From NCBI GenBank assembly GCA_030737835.1, contig CM060852.1, forward strand, positions 21,685,868-21,749,867: DNA of 64,000 bases. The letters run 5' to 3'. A model generated the notes under the pieces. The model searched no databases and was not told the DNA's origin. It was given only the letters and a program-made list of their open reading frames with translations. The translations under genes and the position numbers were made by a program. Positions 46,496 through 58,100 of this stretch are shown one piece after another; the first letter of the stretch is position 1, and the number at the start of each line of letters is the position of its first letter. The DNA comes from Acorus gramineus (lineage: Eukaryota > Streptophyta > Magnoliopsida > Acorales > Acoraceae).

Positions 46496-47141
46496 ATTTA
46501 TTTTTACTCCATTCCAAATAACATATTTATTTTTATATTATTAAAATACATATTTATCATGCTAGTTAACTTTCATTCAAATTTTTATTAAAACCGTTAT
46601 AGTCTTAAAAATTGATCAAAATACCCTTATTTTTTTATTTTATATATTTTACCTTACCAAATACAATATTTACAAAAACAAAAAATACTAATTTTAATAT
46701 GAAATTGATAAAAATAATCTAAAATCTACAAAAATAAAAATTAAACATAAAAACTATTTATTAGTAAAGACATAATAATTATTAATACTTACATGAATAG
46801 AAATAGAAAGAAAATAAATTTATTTTGATAAAAATTAATCACATATATTACAAAATGAAAGATTTTAAAAAAAAAATCTAGATCTTGTTTGGAAGTTGAA
46901 TGGCTCATGATTGATTTGGAAAGAACAAGAAATTAATTAGGTTATAATGTTTAATTATTTACACTATGACAAAAATTATACTATTGCTACTTTTGTCATT
47001 TTTATTTATTGGTTAAGAACTAACTATAGTTAAGTTTAATTTTGGTTAAAAAAAATAACAGAGGAGCACATTTTTTCACTAAGAAAAATTCTAATGGTAT
47101 AAAAATAAATATGTTATTTGTGGTGGTATAAAAATAAATAA
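46496..47141. mobile_element. TIR element beside the PDAP1-like promoter
   Basis: The left end (from 46496) and the reverse complement of the right end share ATTTATTTTTA and CAAATAACATATTTATTTTT blocks over about 55 bp. The interior is AT-rich and non-coding. It starts about 235 bp upstream of the PDAP1-like ATG, just beyond the CT-rich leader and a run of about 18 T, so it borders the promoter. Confidence 0.6.
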
Positions 47142-47187
47142 TATATTTTTCAATTGTATACATGCAAAAAAACCCAAGAAAAAATAT

Positions 47188-47464
47188 AGGGTTTTTTTAT
47201 TTTTAAGTCCCTATGAACCATAGGATTTAGTGATCGATCCCTCACTTCTTCGTATTTGGTTTTAGTCCCCAGATTTAAAGGATATGTTCCTTTTTAGTCC
47301 CTCCCATGGACTAAAAAGAAAATCAAATAATTTAGGAATAGGTCTCTCCAGGGACTAAAAAAGAACATATCCTTTAAAACTGGAGACTAAAACCAAAATA
47401 CGAAGAAGTGAGAAATCGATCACTAAATCCTATGGTTTATGGGGACTTAAAAATAAAAAAACCT
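47188..47464. mobile_element. Foldback TIR element (277 bp)
   Basis: Arms of about 125 bp are inverted copies: AGGGTTTTTTTATTTTTAAG at the left end, its mirror at the right, and shared GGATTTAGTGATCGAT, CTTCTTCGTATT and AAAGGATATGTTC blocks. AAAATAT is repeated directly on both sides (47181-47187 and 47465-47471), a partial Mutator-type target duplication. No coding capacity. Confidence 0.75.
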
Positions 47465-47583
47465 AAAATATATATATAAAAAATGGTCCGCTTTAGATTT
47501 TATACAAGGGACTATATCTAAAACGAATCTGAAAATTTTGTTTAGATACGGATTCAAATATCAATCGGAAGTGTTTGTTAAAT

Positions 47584-49007
47584 CAATAATGATTCTCAGA
47601 CCCCAACTTTACAGGCCCCAAACCAGGCCCCATGATGTGGCAATAGGACATTGTCTATTATGTCCTTTACTTGAAACTACCTCAACATGTATCCCTATGA
47701 TCGTGGAATATCATTTAATTATGAAAATCCTATATTTCTTTACCATTAATTGATTCCAAAAATCATGCAGCAATATTAATCGATGTTTGAATTTTGGAAC
47801 TGATTTGTTTATGAAAAACACGTGGGAGCAGATCAAAAAATTTATTTTTAAGGTTTTGGAAGGCAAAAAATTATTATTATTATTATTTTTATCTCACCTC
47901 AATGTCTCTCGGATCAGGTTTGACATTATTGGATTCGTAATCGAATTGTGTTTTACCTTTTATTTTAAATGTTTGAACATAAATTTTTTTCATGTATTGA
48001 ATTTCATTTTCACAGTTTGATTTGTCTTTGTCTCAATATATAAATGTAACATTCGATATTGTTACATTTTATATATGGCTAGTTTGTTTGATGTTACTAC
48101 TACATTGTTGACAATGTAAATAGTCATTTTTAAAATCTGTGTTATTTTTGTTACATTCGTAAATGCAATAGTCCATCGCATGCATGTATTAATTTATATT
48201 TGTTACATTCATAAATGTAACAGTCAATTACATATAAATTGCATGGAATGCAAAACATTTAGGTAAATGTAATTGTTATGTTACGTTTATGTAAATGTAA
48301 CAGTTTTTATGAAAATGAATCAAACAGTTCATGTAATATTTATTAACTGCAACTCACAACAAAAAAGATGTTTGATATTTTTCATAAAATGTAACTGACT
48401 ATTGAAGAGAGGGTCTGTTTTAAAATTGTTTAAATACTGTATAGAATGTAAAACAGTTATGTAAATGTAACTGTTATGTTACATTTATGTAAATGTAACA
48501 ATGTTTATGTAAATATAACAAATAGTTGTAAATGATGTAAACATTTAGGAAATGTATTTGCATTTTCAGAGATGATTTATTTATTTAAATTGAAAAGATG
48601 TTTGTCAAATACTATAATGTTTAGTTAATAACATTCTTCAAAAAAAATATATATAGTACGAATGTAATTTTTTTAAAAAAAGAGTAGCTGTTTGAAGGAT
48701 TTTGACCAAAAAAAAACAATTTAGGTAAGTTTTGGTGTACTTTAGATAAGATTTGGGTGTAATTGAAATAAAAATTTCAGTTACTAGATAAGGAAATACA
48801 TAAATTTTAGTGTAACCGTAAAAAATTAGTAACTAATTAGATAAAAAATGGGGATTTGGGTTAATGAAACATATTTTTAATGAAAAGCAGATTTGTATTT
48901 TGTCATTTTACCCTTTTTGAAACGTAAACAAACCAACCACTAATATGATGACACCTCATGGGGCTCGTGTATGGGTCTTATATTTTGGGGCATCGGTATC
49001 ATGCCTC
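47584..49007. mobile_element. Mutator-like non-autonomous element, copy 1
   Basis: It is flanked by a perfect 9-bp direct repeat TTGTTAAAT (47575-47583 and 49008-49016). Imperfect TIRs of about 50 bp: the left end CAATAATGATTC...CCCCATGATGTGGCA pairs with the right end ACACCTCATGGGGC...ATCATGCCTC. The interior (about 48030-48540) has repeated palindromic TGTTACATTTATGTAAATGTAAC-like units of less than 20 bp each way and no protein frame. The same family recurs at 53459-54924. Confidence 0.8.
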
Positions 49008-49131
49008 TTGTTAAATTACAACTTTTAGGCTTCATGTTATTTTTTTAATAGATATACTTTACCAGAAATTATTTTACCTGGAATTATTTTATTAAGAATC
49101 CAGATTCCATCACACTGTTTGGTTCACTATG

Positions 49132-49495
49132 CCCCCGTTTGGAAAGGGAATAAGACTTATTCTTGGGTACACGTAAGGATAAAGTGATTTTATGTTTAGT
49201 TGTGTTCTGAATTATTCTCGTTGGTAAACGTAAGAATAATTTTTTTGTTATTTAAGTAAAATGTGAATAAGGTATGGATAAGGATTTATAAAAGGTGAAA
49301 AAATAATGATAGTTGATTTAAATAATGATTAATAAGAGGTGATGACAGTTGATTTGACAGTGGGTCCACATATTCTTTGGGTGGAATAACCTAGGATAAC
49401 TTTAATTATAGGGGTTAATTGGAATCCATATACCACTTTATACCAGTTTAACCTGGCATATTTTATCCTAACCTATTCTATGTTTCCAAACACCC
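49132..49495. mobile_element. TIR element (MITE-like), family A
   Basis: The left end CCCCGTTTGGAAAGGGAATA pairs with the reverse complement of the right end, GGGTGTTTGGAAACATAGAAT. The interior matches the element at 32091-32510 (TTCTCGTTGGTAAACGTAA, AAAATGTGAATAAGGTATGG). Non-coding. Confidence 0.65.
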
Positions 49496-49579
49496 AAAAT
49501 CCCTTATTCCCCTTATATCCTAGGTTATCCATGGCTTTATTCCAGTTCCAAAGAGGGGCTATAAGATTTCTGCACAGAA

Positions 49580-50075
49580 TCATTTTCCAGTGTTTGGTTC
49601 ACAAGTGGATTTCTACAAAGAATTTGGTTCAAATGTCTAAAATACTCTTACTATTATACATCTACTTGTAAAATTTATTTCTTTATTCATGTCACAATTA
49701 TAAAAAATGAATAATTTATTTATAAATATTTAATGAATGTAAATAAATAAAACAACCGATTATATAATTAAACACATAATAATAGTAATTTTTCTAAATT
49801 AATTGAATATTTTGAACTCCCCTATAAAAAGAGAGGAGGAGGTGGGTAAAAAAAAAGTGGCTATTTATTTTAAAATGGATATAAATAATAATTTAATTAA
49901 TTTATAAATGGTATTATAGTAATTTAATTTATGATTTCTGGTGGAATTTGAGATTATCACCACAAAAAGTAGGAATCTGATTCCACTCTATTTTTCCACA
50001 TGCATGGATTTTAATTCTAGTGGGGCCCACAATTACTATCAAGATTACCACTAACCAAACACTGGAATTTACACA
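49580..50075. mobile_element. Probable TIR element
   Basis: TTCCAGTGTTTGGTTCAC at about 49587 faces an inverted copy, CCACTAACCAAACACTGGAA, at about 50049-50068. The interior is AT-rich with no gene. A further outer pair (TGTTTGGTTCAC near 49117 and GAACCAAACGA near 50125) may mark a nested relative. Confidence 0.45.
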
Positions 50076-50478
50076 ATTTCCTAATAATCTCACATGGAAT
50101 AAAATTCCATCCCAGATTGACACGAACCAAACGAGACTATGGAATGTTTGGATGCGATGATTATTTGTACATGTTTTCTTGCACATGCAAATTTCATATT
50201 TACGTGTAATCTTTGTACACTGTTTTCACACGGATTTTATTTGATACGCCTAAAAATCATAACCAAATATTAATTTGTATTTGATCTGGTGCAAATGAGA
50301 ACCCACCCCATTTGCACCGTATTCAAACATGCCTCTAGTGTTCGAATAAACTGTTGTGATACATTTGATTAAATTTTATTAGAAATTGTTTAAAAAAACA
50401 TAATCTAAAATGTTGGGTCTAGAGTGTTTTTGGGATTATCTCTTATACAGTGAAGGTCGTGTTTTTTTCAATAAATGT

Positions 50479-51364
50479 TGTCGGGTCAGAAATCTGCCTC
50501 CAAGTGTCGATCCGGGTTCTCGCACCTGAGATCTCGCACCAAAAGAGATTGAGACACTAGTGTGGTGCCAGCCAAAGGGATTCCGACACTTAGATTAGTG
50601 GAGTAAATGAAGAAGAGGAAGATGACTCTATGAACTAATACAAGGGTATTTTTTACTTTTGAGTGCTTACTTGTTAATGTGTCAATGTCCCCTCTCTCCT
50701 TTTTCTCTTGCCCTTTTAGCTGAGTGAGCGACCACATCATTGCCTGCTCAGACGTCCCTCTGTCTCGGTTCGAATCTTCTGATATGGAAGATTCTGGAAT
50801 GTATAGGTCTGAGGGTTTGTTATGATGTCATGGCCACATGGCGTACCTCATTGGCCCTAATTATGACTGTGACAAGCAGTGGCAAACGGATTTTCAGAGT
50901 CCACATCTCTACCAATTCAGTGGAGTAGAGCAGCTTTGGCCCTGCTTTGCAATGTTAGTGATCCCCCTCATCTTGCGGTTAGGACCAGGTTATGGTGGTT
51001 AGACTTGGGAATGCTCCAACAGTCATGTTCTGTAAAGGTGGTTAGTCTTGTTGGCTAGCCCTGATCATCCTCGAAAGACCAAGTTAGGGTGGTTAGACTT
51101 GGTAACGCTCCAACAGTCATGTTCTGCAAAGGTGGTTAGTCAGGTTGGCTAACCCTGATCATCCTCGAAATAGTATTGGTCTGGTTGCCTTCAGTCTCTC
51201 CTCAATATAACGTCGTCCTGCTCAGGTCAGAAAGCACTTCCTCAGCAGGACTTTACGAGCATAATTTCTTTAACAAGGAAACCAGGTCTTTCTCCTCGTC
51301 TGGATGGTATTTAGTCGTAATCTGGACCGAGTCGTGCTACCCGTTTACTTGAGTGATAGAGACA
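50479..51364 (+). mobile_element. Gypsy-type LTR remnant with primer site
   Basis: The stretch begins TGTCGGGTCAGAAATC and ends GATAGAGACA, then a primer-site-like TGGTGCCGCCATCAGG follows at 51367. That order is LTR then primer site, of the non-Met type seen in Tat-like gypsy elements. No internal coding region remains because the next element starts at 51539. A tandem repeat of about 91 bp (50989-51080, 51081-51171; shared GCTCCAACAGTCATGTTCTG) lies inside. Confidence 0.5.
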
Positions 51365-51538
51365 TGTGGTGCCGCCATCAGGAAAAACGCAAGATTTTTC
51401 TCTACATACAATATTTTATGTAATTTTTATTTTAAACACATATATTCTATAACATATATTTGGAATAATAATTGTGGCTTTTTTTAAACGAGTATGACAT
51501 CAATTCTTCTCTTGTACTATTTAGAAAGATATTGATTA

Positions 51539-52330
51539 GGGGGCTGTTACTTCCACCCCATCAGATATTCAACCCACCCAAAAAAACTAAAAATTCCAAT
51601 CTTTTCAATAGAGCTGTACCACCCCGAATCTTCTCCTCTGAAGCTTACTCCTCTCACTCTCTCCGTCCCCTCAACATGAAATCAAACATCGCCGATACGT
51701 CGACGAACGAAGGTCATGGGTTCCAGTTTGGGTGCAGTGACCATCAAAGAAGCGGAGAGTGAGCCCTTCAGAGGATGTGAGGAGTGGGTGCAACGGTTTC
51801 TGGCGAGCAGGCCTGATGATGGCGGGGTCGTGCACTTTGGGGACTCGCATAGGTTTGGGTTGTACAAGGCGGATTTCGGGTGGGGGAGGCCGAGCTGGGT
51901 CGAGTTTGTGTCTATCCCGAACGACGGCGTGGTGGCCATGAACTATGCGAGGGACGATGAAGGTGGGGTTTAGTTATGGCTGGCGCTCCCACCGCATCAT
52001 ATGGAGGTGTTTGCGGCCTTGTTCTTGGATGGCATGGATGATTTGGGTTCTAATGGTTTCAATCTCCACTCTCCAAAGATGCTATCACTTATTCTACTAT
52101 TTTTTTGAACAAAGGACTAGTGTTTAGACGAGTATGATTGATTGTTTTTCGCGGCGAGGATGAGCTCGACGTCGCCGTGGGAGAGGCCGAGGTTGGACCA
52201 GAGGGAGGAGGCTAGGGTTTGTGATCGGGAGAGAGCGGGGAAGGGGTGGGTTTGACTCTATTAAAAATAATTAAATTTTTAATTTTTGGGGGTGGGTTGA
52301 ATACTATATGGGGTGGAAATAAAGGCCCCT
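51539..52330. mobile_element. Pack-MULE carrying a BAHD acyltransferase fragment
   Basis: A perfect 9-bp direct repeat TATTGATTA lies at 51530-51538 and 52331-52339. Inside, inverted ends share TTCCACCCCAT and TATTCAACCCACCC over about 70 bp. The 792-bp interior is GC-rich and includes the BAHD-like frame at 51716-51973 and a second GC-rich gene-like block (about 52140-52250). TIRs, 9-bp duplication and captured host exons define a Pack-MULE. Confidence 0.85.
51716..52105 (+). pseudogene. BAHD acyltransferase C-terminal fragment
   Basis: The frame contains YKADFGWGRPSWVEFVSI, with the DFGWG motif that closes the active-site region of BAHD acyltransferases (CoA-dependent O- and N-acylation in plant secondary metabolism). 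After a TAG at 51971-51973 the same frame goes on with LWLALPPHHMEVFAALFLDG, the usual C-terminal segment. The N-terminal HxxxD catalytic motif is absent, so the piece cannot be an enzyme. The start ATG may belong to the capture product. GC content is far above the surroundings. Confidence 0.8.
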
Positions 52331-52435
52331 TATTGATTATTACATACCAAAACCTTGCTATATAATTTATTCTATAAAACTATCATTTGTTTTATATGTT
52401 TATTTTTAATAGTTACATCAAGCATGACTTAGAGT

Positions 52436-52662
52436 GTGTTTGATTGCGCAATTGCAATACTGATTCTATAGGAGTCTAAATTTTAAAATTGATTATGCAG
52501 GAATCTCACCCCTCTAGCTTTTGAAAATTGTAGTTTTTGGGCATTATTTGTCTGAAAGATGTATGCAAGAAGCTGTTACAGTAAAACTGCTTAGTTGCAC
52601 GATTACTGAAAATAGCTTCTTACAATCGCAAAAGCTATCCAATCGTGCAACCAAACACTGCA
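52436..52662. mobile_element. TIR element (hAT-like MITE), first of a pair
   Basis: GTGTTTGATTGCGCAATTGC at the left pairs with GTGTTTGGTTGCACGATTG read inverted at the right end. Non-coding. Confidence 0.6.
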
Positions 52663-52669
52663 TTAGACT

Positions 52670-52890
52670 GTGTTTGGTTACACGATTGTAAAACTAATTT
52701 TAGGCAAAAACTGGGTTTAAAATTGATTTTGGAAGAAACCGTCTTTCCACGGCTCTTGAAAAACTCAGGTTTTGAACACTTTTTCACATAAATCTATTTG
52801 CAATTTTTGCCCTCAGTATTTGTATTTCTGTTTGGAAAAATTAGCTTTCTTCAAATCCAAAAGCTGCCAAACTCATTACCAAACAGACCC
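52670..52890. mobile_element. TIR element (hAT-like MITE), second of a pair
   Basis: It starts TGTGTTTGGTTACACGATTG and ends with an inverted GTTTGGTAATGAGTTTGG. It is related to its neighbour 52436-52662 and lies in the same orientation within about 8 bp. Confidence 0.55.
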
Positions 52891-53458
52891 TTTTATCTTT
52901 TGTTTGGTAACGCGTTCAAATACGATTCTGCTTTTTAATAAAGCAAAAAGGCACAAACATGTTATCAAATGTGTTTCAGAATTAAAACATTACTTACAGC
53001 TTGTATTACAAAAGATTGCTTTAAAAAGCGTAGAAAACGCGCTTTAGGAATGGAGTTTATGTAAACCACTTTATTCCAAATTTTATTTTTAAAATGTGTT
53101 TCCAAAATGCTACCTTTAGGATTCATTTGAAAACGAGTTTGAGTGTTTTTGGATTTGCAAGAACATGAATCTTCTCAAATCGATTTTCAAACAAGAAAAA
53201 TTATCAGTAACTTATAATTAAAAGTTTTGGTGGGTTATAATTAAAAATTACATACACATTTTTATAAAAAAATAATCAAAAGTTAATTTTTTTCATAATC
53301 ATGAGGAAACAGGTTTCCATAAATTTAATTTTAAACTTAATATTTTAACAAAAACTAATATCTCACTTTTAAATGCGACCTTAAAAAAATAAAAAAACAA
53401 GTGGCACATCAAGACTGCATCCCGAATTGTCCTGCCTTGTTAATTTAGTTTTAAAAAA

Positions 53459-54924
53459 CAATAATGATTCACATGTCCCATTTCATAGGCCCCATATAAT
53501 CCCCATGACATGGCAGAAGTGTTAATACATATTTTACCATTTCTGTCTTTTACGATAATCACTCCTCATAATTAAGAAATATGTTCATGTGGCATGAATT
53601 TTTGAATTTTTTTAAAAGATCAAATCCCATTATCTATGACATCTTCTCTCTTTTGTTTTATAAATAGAATTTGTATTAAATTTATGGCTTCTTTTTCTTC
53701 TCCACTTGCATCTTCTTTATCCTTCTCCACCTAAAATAAAATTTATATTTAGGTTACATTTCTTGTTTTGCATTTGTTTTAATTTTTTATTATTGAATTT
53801 GGTGCTAAACGTTAAATCCATTTTTAGATCCATTTAATTTGCATTATTTCAAATATTTATTACTTGTTTGTTGTACAAAAAAACTTTTTGATTGTCCCAT
53901 GGAAACTGATTTGTTTAAAAAAGCTTTTATCATGACAAAATATCCTTTTTTCTTCCAAAAAAAAGTTTACGAATTCGTTTTTTTATATAGAAGTACGTTT
54001 TTTTGGAACCGCCATTAAAAAATAAATAAACAACATTTGAACCGGCCTTTATTATAATTTGTTATTGGATGTTGCATTTAATCTTAATTATTTTACATTG
54101 GCTTGGGTTGTGTACTTGTATAACATTCAAAAATTAGTTACATTTCAAACTATTATTTTAAACTTATATACATTGTTTTTTAAAAGTTAGTGAGATGTTA
54201 TTCTAATATAAACATGCATTATATCTGAAAGTCAGTTACATTTGTAAAATGTAACTGACTTTTAATTGTTTTATATAACAAAAGTCAGTTACATCTACAA
54301 ATGTAACTGACCTTTAATGTAATTTTGTTTTGGTGGGTACCTTTAATGTAATTTATTATTGAAATTAAATTACATTTTATAAATGTAACTGACTTTTATT
54401 CTGATTTTTTTTATATCGTGATTTGTGTTTTATTTCTGCATTCATCGAAAAAAACTTTGCATCCATCGCAAATACTTTGTGTGATGATTGTAATTAAATA
54501 ATCATCAAATTAACAACAACGTTTTAAAAAAAATGTTGATTATTCCTTATCACCATCGTTTTTTAATTGAATAAGAGGTTGCGAATAAAAATTCCATCTT
54601 TTTAAGTGTTTTTGAATAAACGGGTTTTTTTTTATAATGAATTCGTCTTCCAGTTTCTTTTAAGAAACCAGATAATGATTCTTTTTTCTATTTTGAAATG
54701 GTTTTGAAAAGAATGGATTTTCCAAATCAAATAGGTTCATTTGTTTTTCGAAAAAAGTAGGGATGGATTTAATGATAGAGGAAAATGTGGGATTTGAATA
54801 AGGGTAATATTGTATTTTATATTTTTAACATTTTTTAAAAGTCAAACAAACATCCAATGAGTGAGTGACACCTCATGGTGCTTGTTAATGAGGCTTAAAT
54901 AATAGGGCCTATGTATCAAGACTC
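53459..54924. mobile_element. Mutator-like non-autonomous element, copy 2
   Basis: It has a perfect 9-bp direct repeat TTTAAAAAA at 53450-53458 and 54925-54933. It begins CAATAATGATTC like copy 1 and shares CATGACATGGCA and GACACCTCATGG near its ends. About 54160-54400 holds repeated GTCAGTTACATTTGTAAAA-type palindromes. No protein frame. The right end lies 173 bp upstream of the REX4-like ATG. Confidence 0.8.
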
Positions 54925-55008
54925 TTTAAAAAAAGAAAAAATTTAAAAATATCATGTTTTCTTGACATTGCAAAATCACAATACGGGCTGTAGAAAATCG
55001 TGATTTTG

Positions 55009-55014
55009 TGGGCC
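55009..55014 (+). promoter_or_regulatory. Site II-like motif upstream of the REX4-like gene
   Basis: TGGGCC, 84 bp upstream of the ATG. In plants TGGGC(C/T) elements bind TCP factors and are common in ribosomal-protein and ribosome-biogenesis promoters. Confidence 0.45.
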
Positions 55015-55070
55015 TATGCTTCAACGAACTCGGGGTTTTGAAAACTCATGATGATATAACCCCCCTTCAA

Positions 55071-55079
55071 AAACCCTAA
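55071..55079 (+). promoter_or_regulatory. Telo-box upstream of the REX4-like gene
   Basis: AAACCCTAA, 19 bp upstream of the ATG. With the site II motif it forms the pair typical of plant ribosome-biogenesis genes. Confidence 0.5.
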
Positions 55080-55097
55080 AACACGGGCAAAGATTTA

Positions 55098-55156
55098 ATG
55101 GAGGCGAAGAACCCTAATCGACACCCTGTAAACCCTAATTGGGCTCAGCTTCAACA

Positions 55157-55187
<31 letters not shown>

Positions 55188-58100
55188 GCAGTTGTTCATT
55201 CTCGATTAATTGATTGATTTCCAGAAACTGAAGCAATCGAGACCGTCCGTCGATTCCAAGAGAACGCCTTACCGAACCGCATTGGGTATCTCTCTGTCTC
55301 TCTCTGTCTTTCTGTCTCTCTCACTGATTCTTACACACGGACCCGGAATCTGGCATGACTGTGCCCGGGATGGTCTCAGGCAAACGAAAGGAGAGGCCGG
55401 AACCGGAGCCGGAGCCGCTGCCTCCGCCGTTCGTCCTGACGCCAACGTCTGACGATTGCAGGTTCTCCTCGTTATCCGTGCGCGACTCGATCTTTAAGTG
55501 TTTTCTCAAAGATGCGGTTTTTATTGCCTGTTGACACAAGTCGATATACGCCCATTTAGTCTCATTCATTGGATTTTGTTCAGTTTTAATGGATGTTTGA
55601 AGTTTGAGCATGTTGACTGTTAGTGTTTCGGAGGATGTGACCCTTAATGGATGCGATAGCCGATCCCATAATTTTGGGTACTTAGTTCCAAGTGTTTGGA
55701 AGATAATGTTTTTAGTACCTTTTAATAGTGCCATTGTCACAAGTCTATGTGCTCATTTGGTCTCATTTATTGGATTTGTATGATTTTAATAGATATTTGA
55801 TGTTTGTGCATTTTGACTTTTATTGTTTCAGGGGATTTGGCCCTTAATATAATTGAATTGCGAAATTGGATCTATGTAGCCGATCCCAAATTTATGGGAT
55901 AAGGGCTTTTTCTGTTGTGGTTGTGGCGGTTTTTGAAGTTTGTGCTTTTTTTTTTTGCACGTGTGTTTTTCTAACTAATGTGATGTGTTCTTTTTCACCA
56001 GCTTAACGAATGTGATAGCAATGGACTGTGAAATGGTCGGCGTCAGCTCTCAAGGAAATAAAAGCGCCCTCGGACGAGTGACACTGGTGATTCTCTTCTC
56101 TATTGCTAGTTGTAATTGCAAATTTTTTTTCTTCACATCTTTATGTTCTTGAATATGTATGTAGCTTAACTTACCTGACCACTTCCTAAGCTCCATTTAG
56201 AATCCAGTCATTTAGAATTGATTCTCAAGTATGGCATCCGAGAATTCTAGAAGTATATTTGTGTTCTCCATAACTGTTTTCTTTGCTTCCATCGAAGCAA
56301 TTTTCTTGTTTATGAGTGTACTGCCAATGGTATTCTTGTTGAGTTGTTGACCAGGGATGTCATCTGTGTGCTTTTGGTCTGTTAATTTAGTACTCATTAT
56401 ATTTGAAGATCTCTGGCCATGGGAAATGAGGTGATGCTTTTTTGTGTAGCATACTGGAGGAGAAAAATAGATATTCCAAGTTTCCGAATCTCTGCAAAAG
56501 AGAATGGAACATAACATCAAAGAGAATTCAGGTCTGCTTTTTGCAGGTGATCATTTTTGCATACCCTAATCTCAATCATCCTATCTTCCTGATTCTAGAA
56601 ATCAAGTGCTTATGGATTAATATTCTGTTCTATTCAAAGTGGCCATCAAGAATCACTTGCTGGGAGAATTGGCCTCCATATGATACCCAATGGAAAACTT
56701 GGAATCCTTGGTACTGAATAATTTTGCTGCTTCACCTGTCAAATCTGTGTATCCTCAACCAAAGGAACTCGTCTATAGTCATTTTTTGAAACCAAGAGTT
56801 CATGGGTTCTAATCTCGGCATTTACTTACCCAAAAAAACTTTGATTTTTCAAAAAGAAATTAATTTAGTGTGTGTTCTAAAAAGCGGGTGCCTAGATAGA
56901 ATTAGGCATTGCCTGCCTCTTCCAGGGATTAATCGGCTGTGGGATTAAGCAGGGATTAAATGGATTTAAGCAGCTAAGGAGTGGTTAAGCAGAGATTAAA
57001 TGGTTGTTTAATCTGGTTAATTTTTTAAAATTTTTTTTCCATATTTTATTGCATTTCTTTTCGTTATATTGTATTTCTAACTATACATGTGTTTTTTTTA
57101 TAATAAGAAAAGGGGTTGATTGATCCTCGCTTATCCTGCTTAGTCGATTAAATGCTAAGCAACAACCGCCCAACTGACCAAGTAGTGCCTAGCTCTTTTA
57201 CAGCATTGTTTTGTGTGCACCATGCTATCGGATCTTTGTCAACTGTCTTATCTAATTTGACTTCCTAGTTTCTTCTTTAGTTGGATTTTAGGCTTTTCTT
57301 ATGTTGGTGGATGTTTTTAAATGTTTAAAATTATCTTTTACTTCAGATAATTATTAATTAGCTATATCCAATTTTTTGCAGGTGAATGAGTGGGGGAATG
57401 CTGTCTATGATGAGTATGTTCGTCCATTAGAGCGTGTTGTTGACTTTCGTACAGAAATTAGTGGAATTCGACCTAAGGACTTATGGAAAGGTTTGAAATT
57501 ATTTTGCTTAAATCATTCTTGACTATTCAGTGGTTAGAATGAAATAAGTGCTTTATGATACAAGTTTCTCTGCAGCAAAGAGTTTCTGGGCTGTTCAGAA
57601 GAAAGTAGCCGAATTGATTAAAGGAAGAATACTTGTTGGTCATTCTCTATCCAACGATTTTAAGGTCAACAGTTCATCTTGTGTGAAATTTATATAGAAT
57701 AAAGGATTCATAATTTCTTGCTCTATTGCTCTAACCAAAACCATGACATCTAGAATGTGATGTATTTTTTGTGGAATTTTACCAATGCATAAATAGAAAG
57801 CATTCATTATTTCTTCAACAGGCATTGCTTTTGAGTCATCCAAAGAAGGACATTAGAGATACATCAGAATATCAACCATTTTTGCGGTATGTTATTCCAC
57901 CTCAAATTAACAAAAGTTTAGACATACTCTAAACCCTTCATTTAATTATTATGGTTTATGATTTGACATCAAAACAGGGAAGGACGGAGACGGGCACTCC
58001 GGGATCTTGCTGCACATATTCTTGGTGTCAAAATCCAGATAAAGGAGCATTGTTCAGTAAGTTTATGTGTTCCCATTTTGTGCTTGTAATAGTTGACCTC

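Noticed and set aside
47188-47464. miRNA precursor
   Set aside because: It is a hairpin, but arm length, terminal repeats and flanking AAAATAT fit a foldback transposon; there is no evidence of a mature miRNA.
55321-55740. 139-codon minus-strand frame over exon 3 of the REX4-like gene
   Set aside because: It is the reverse of a coding exon plus intron, with no domain.
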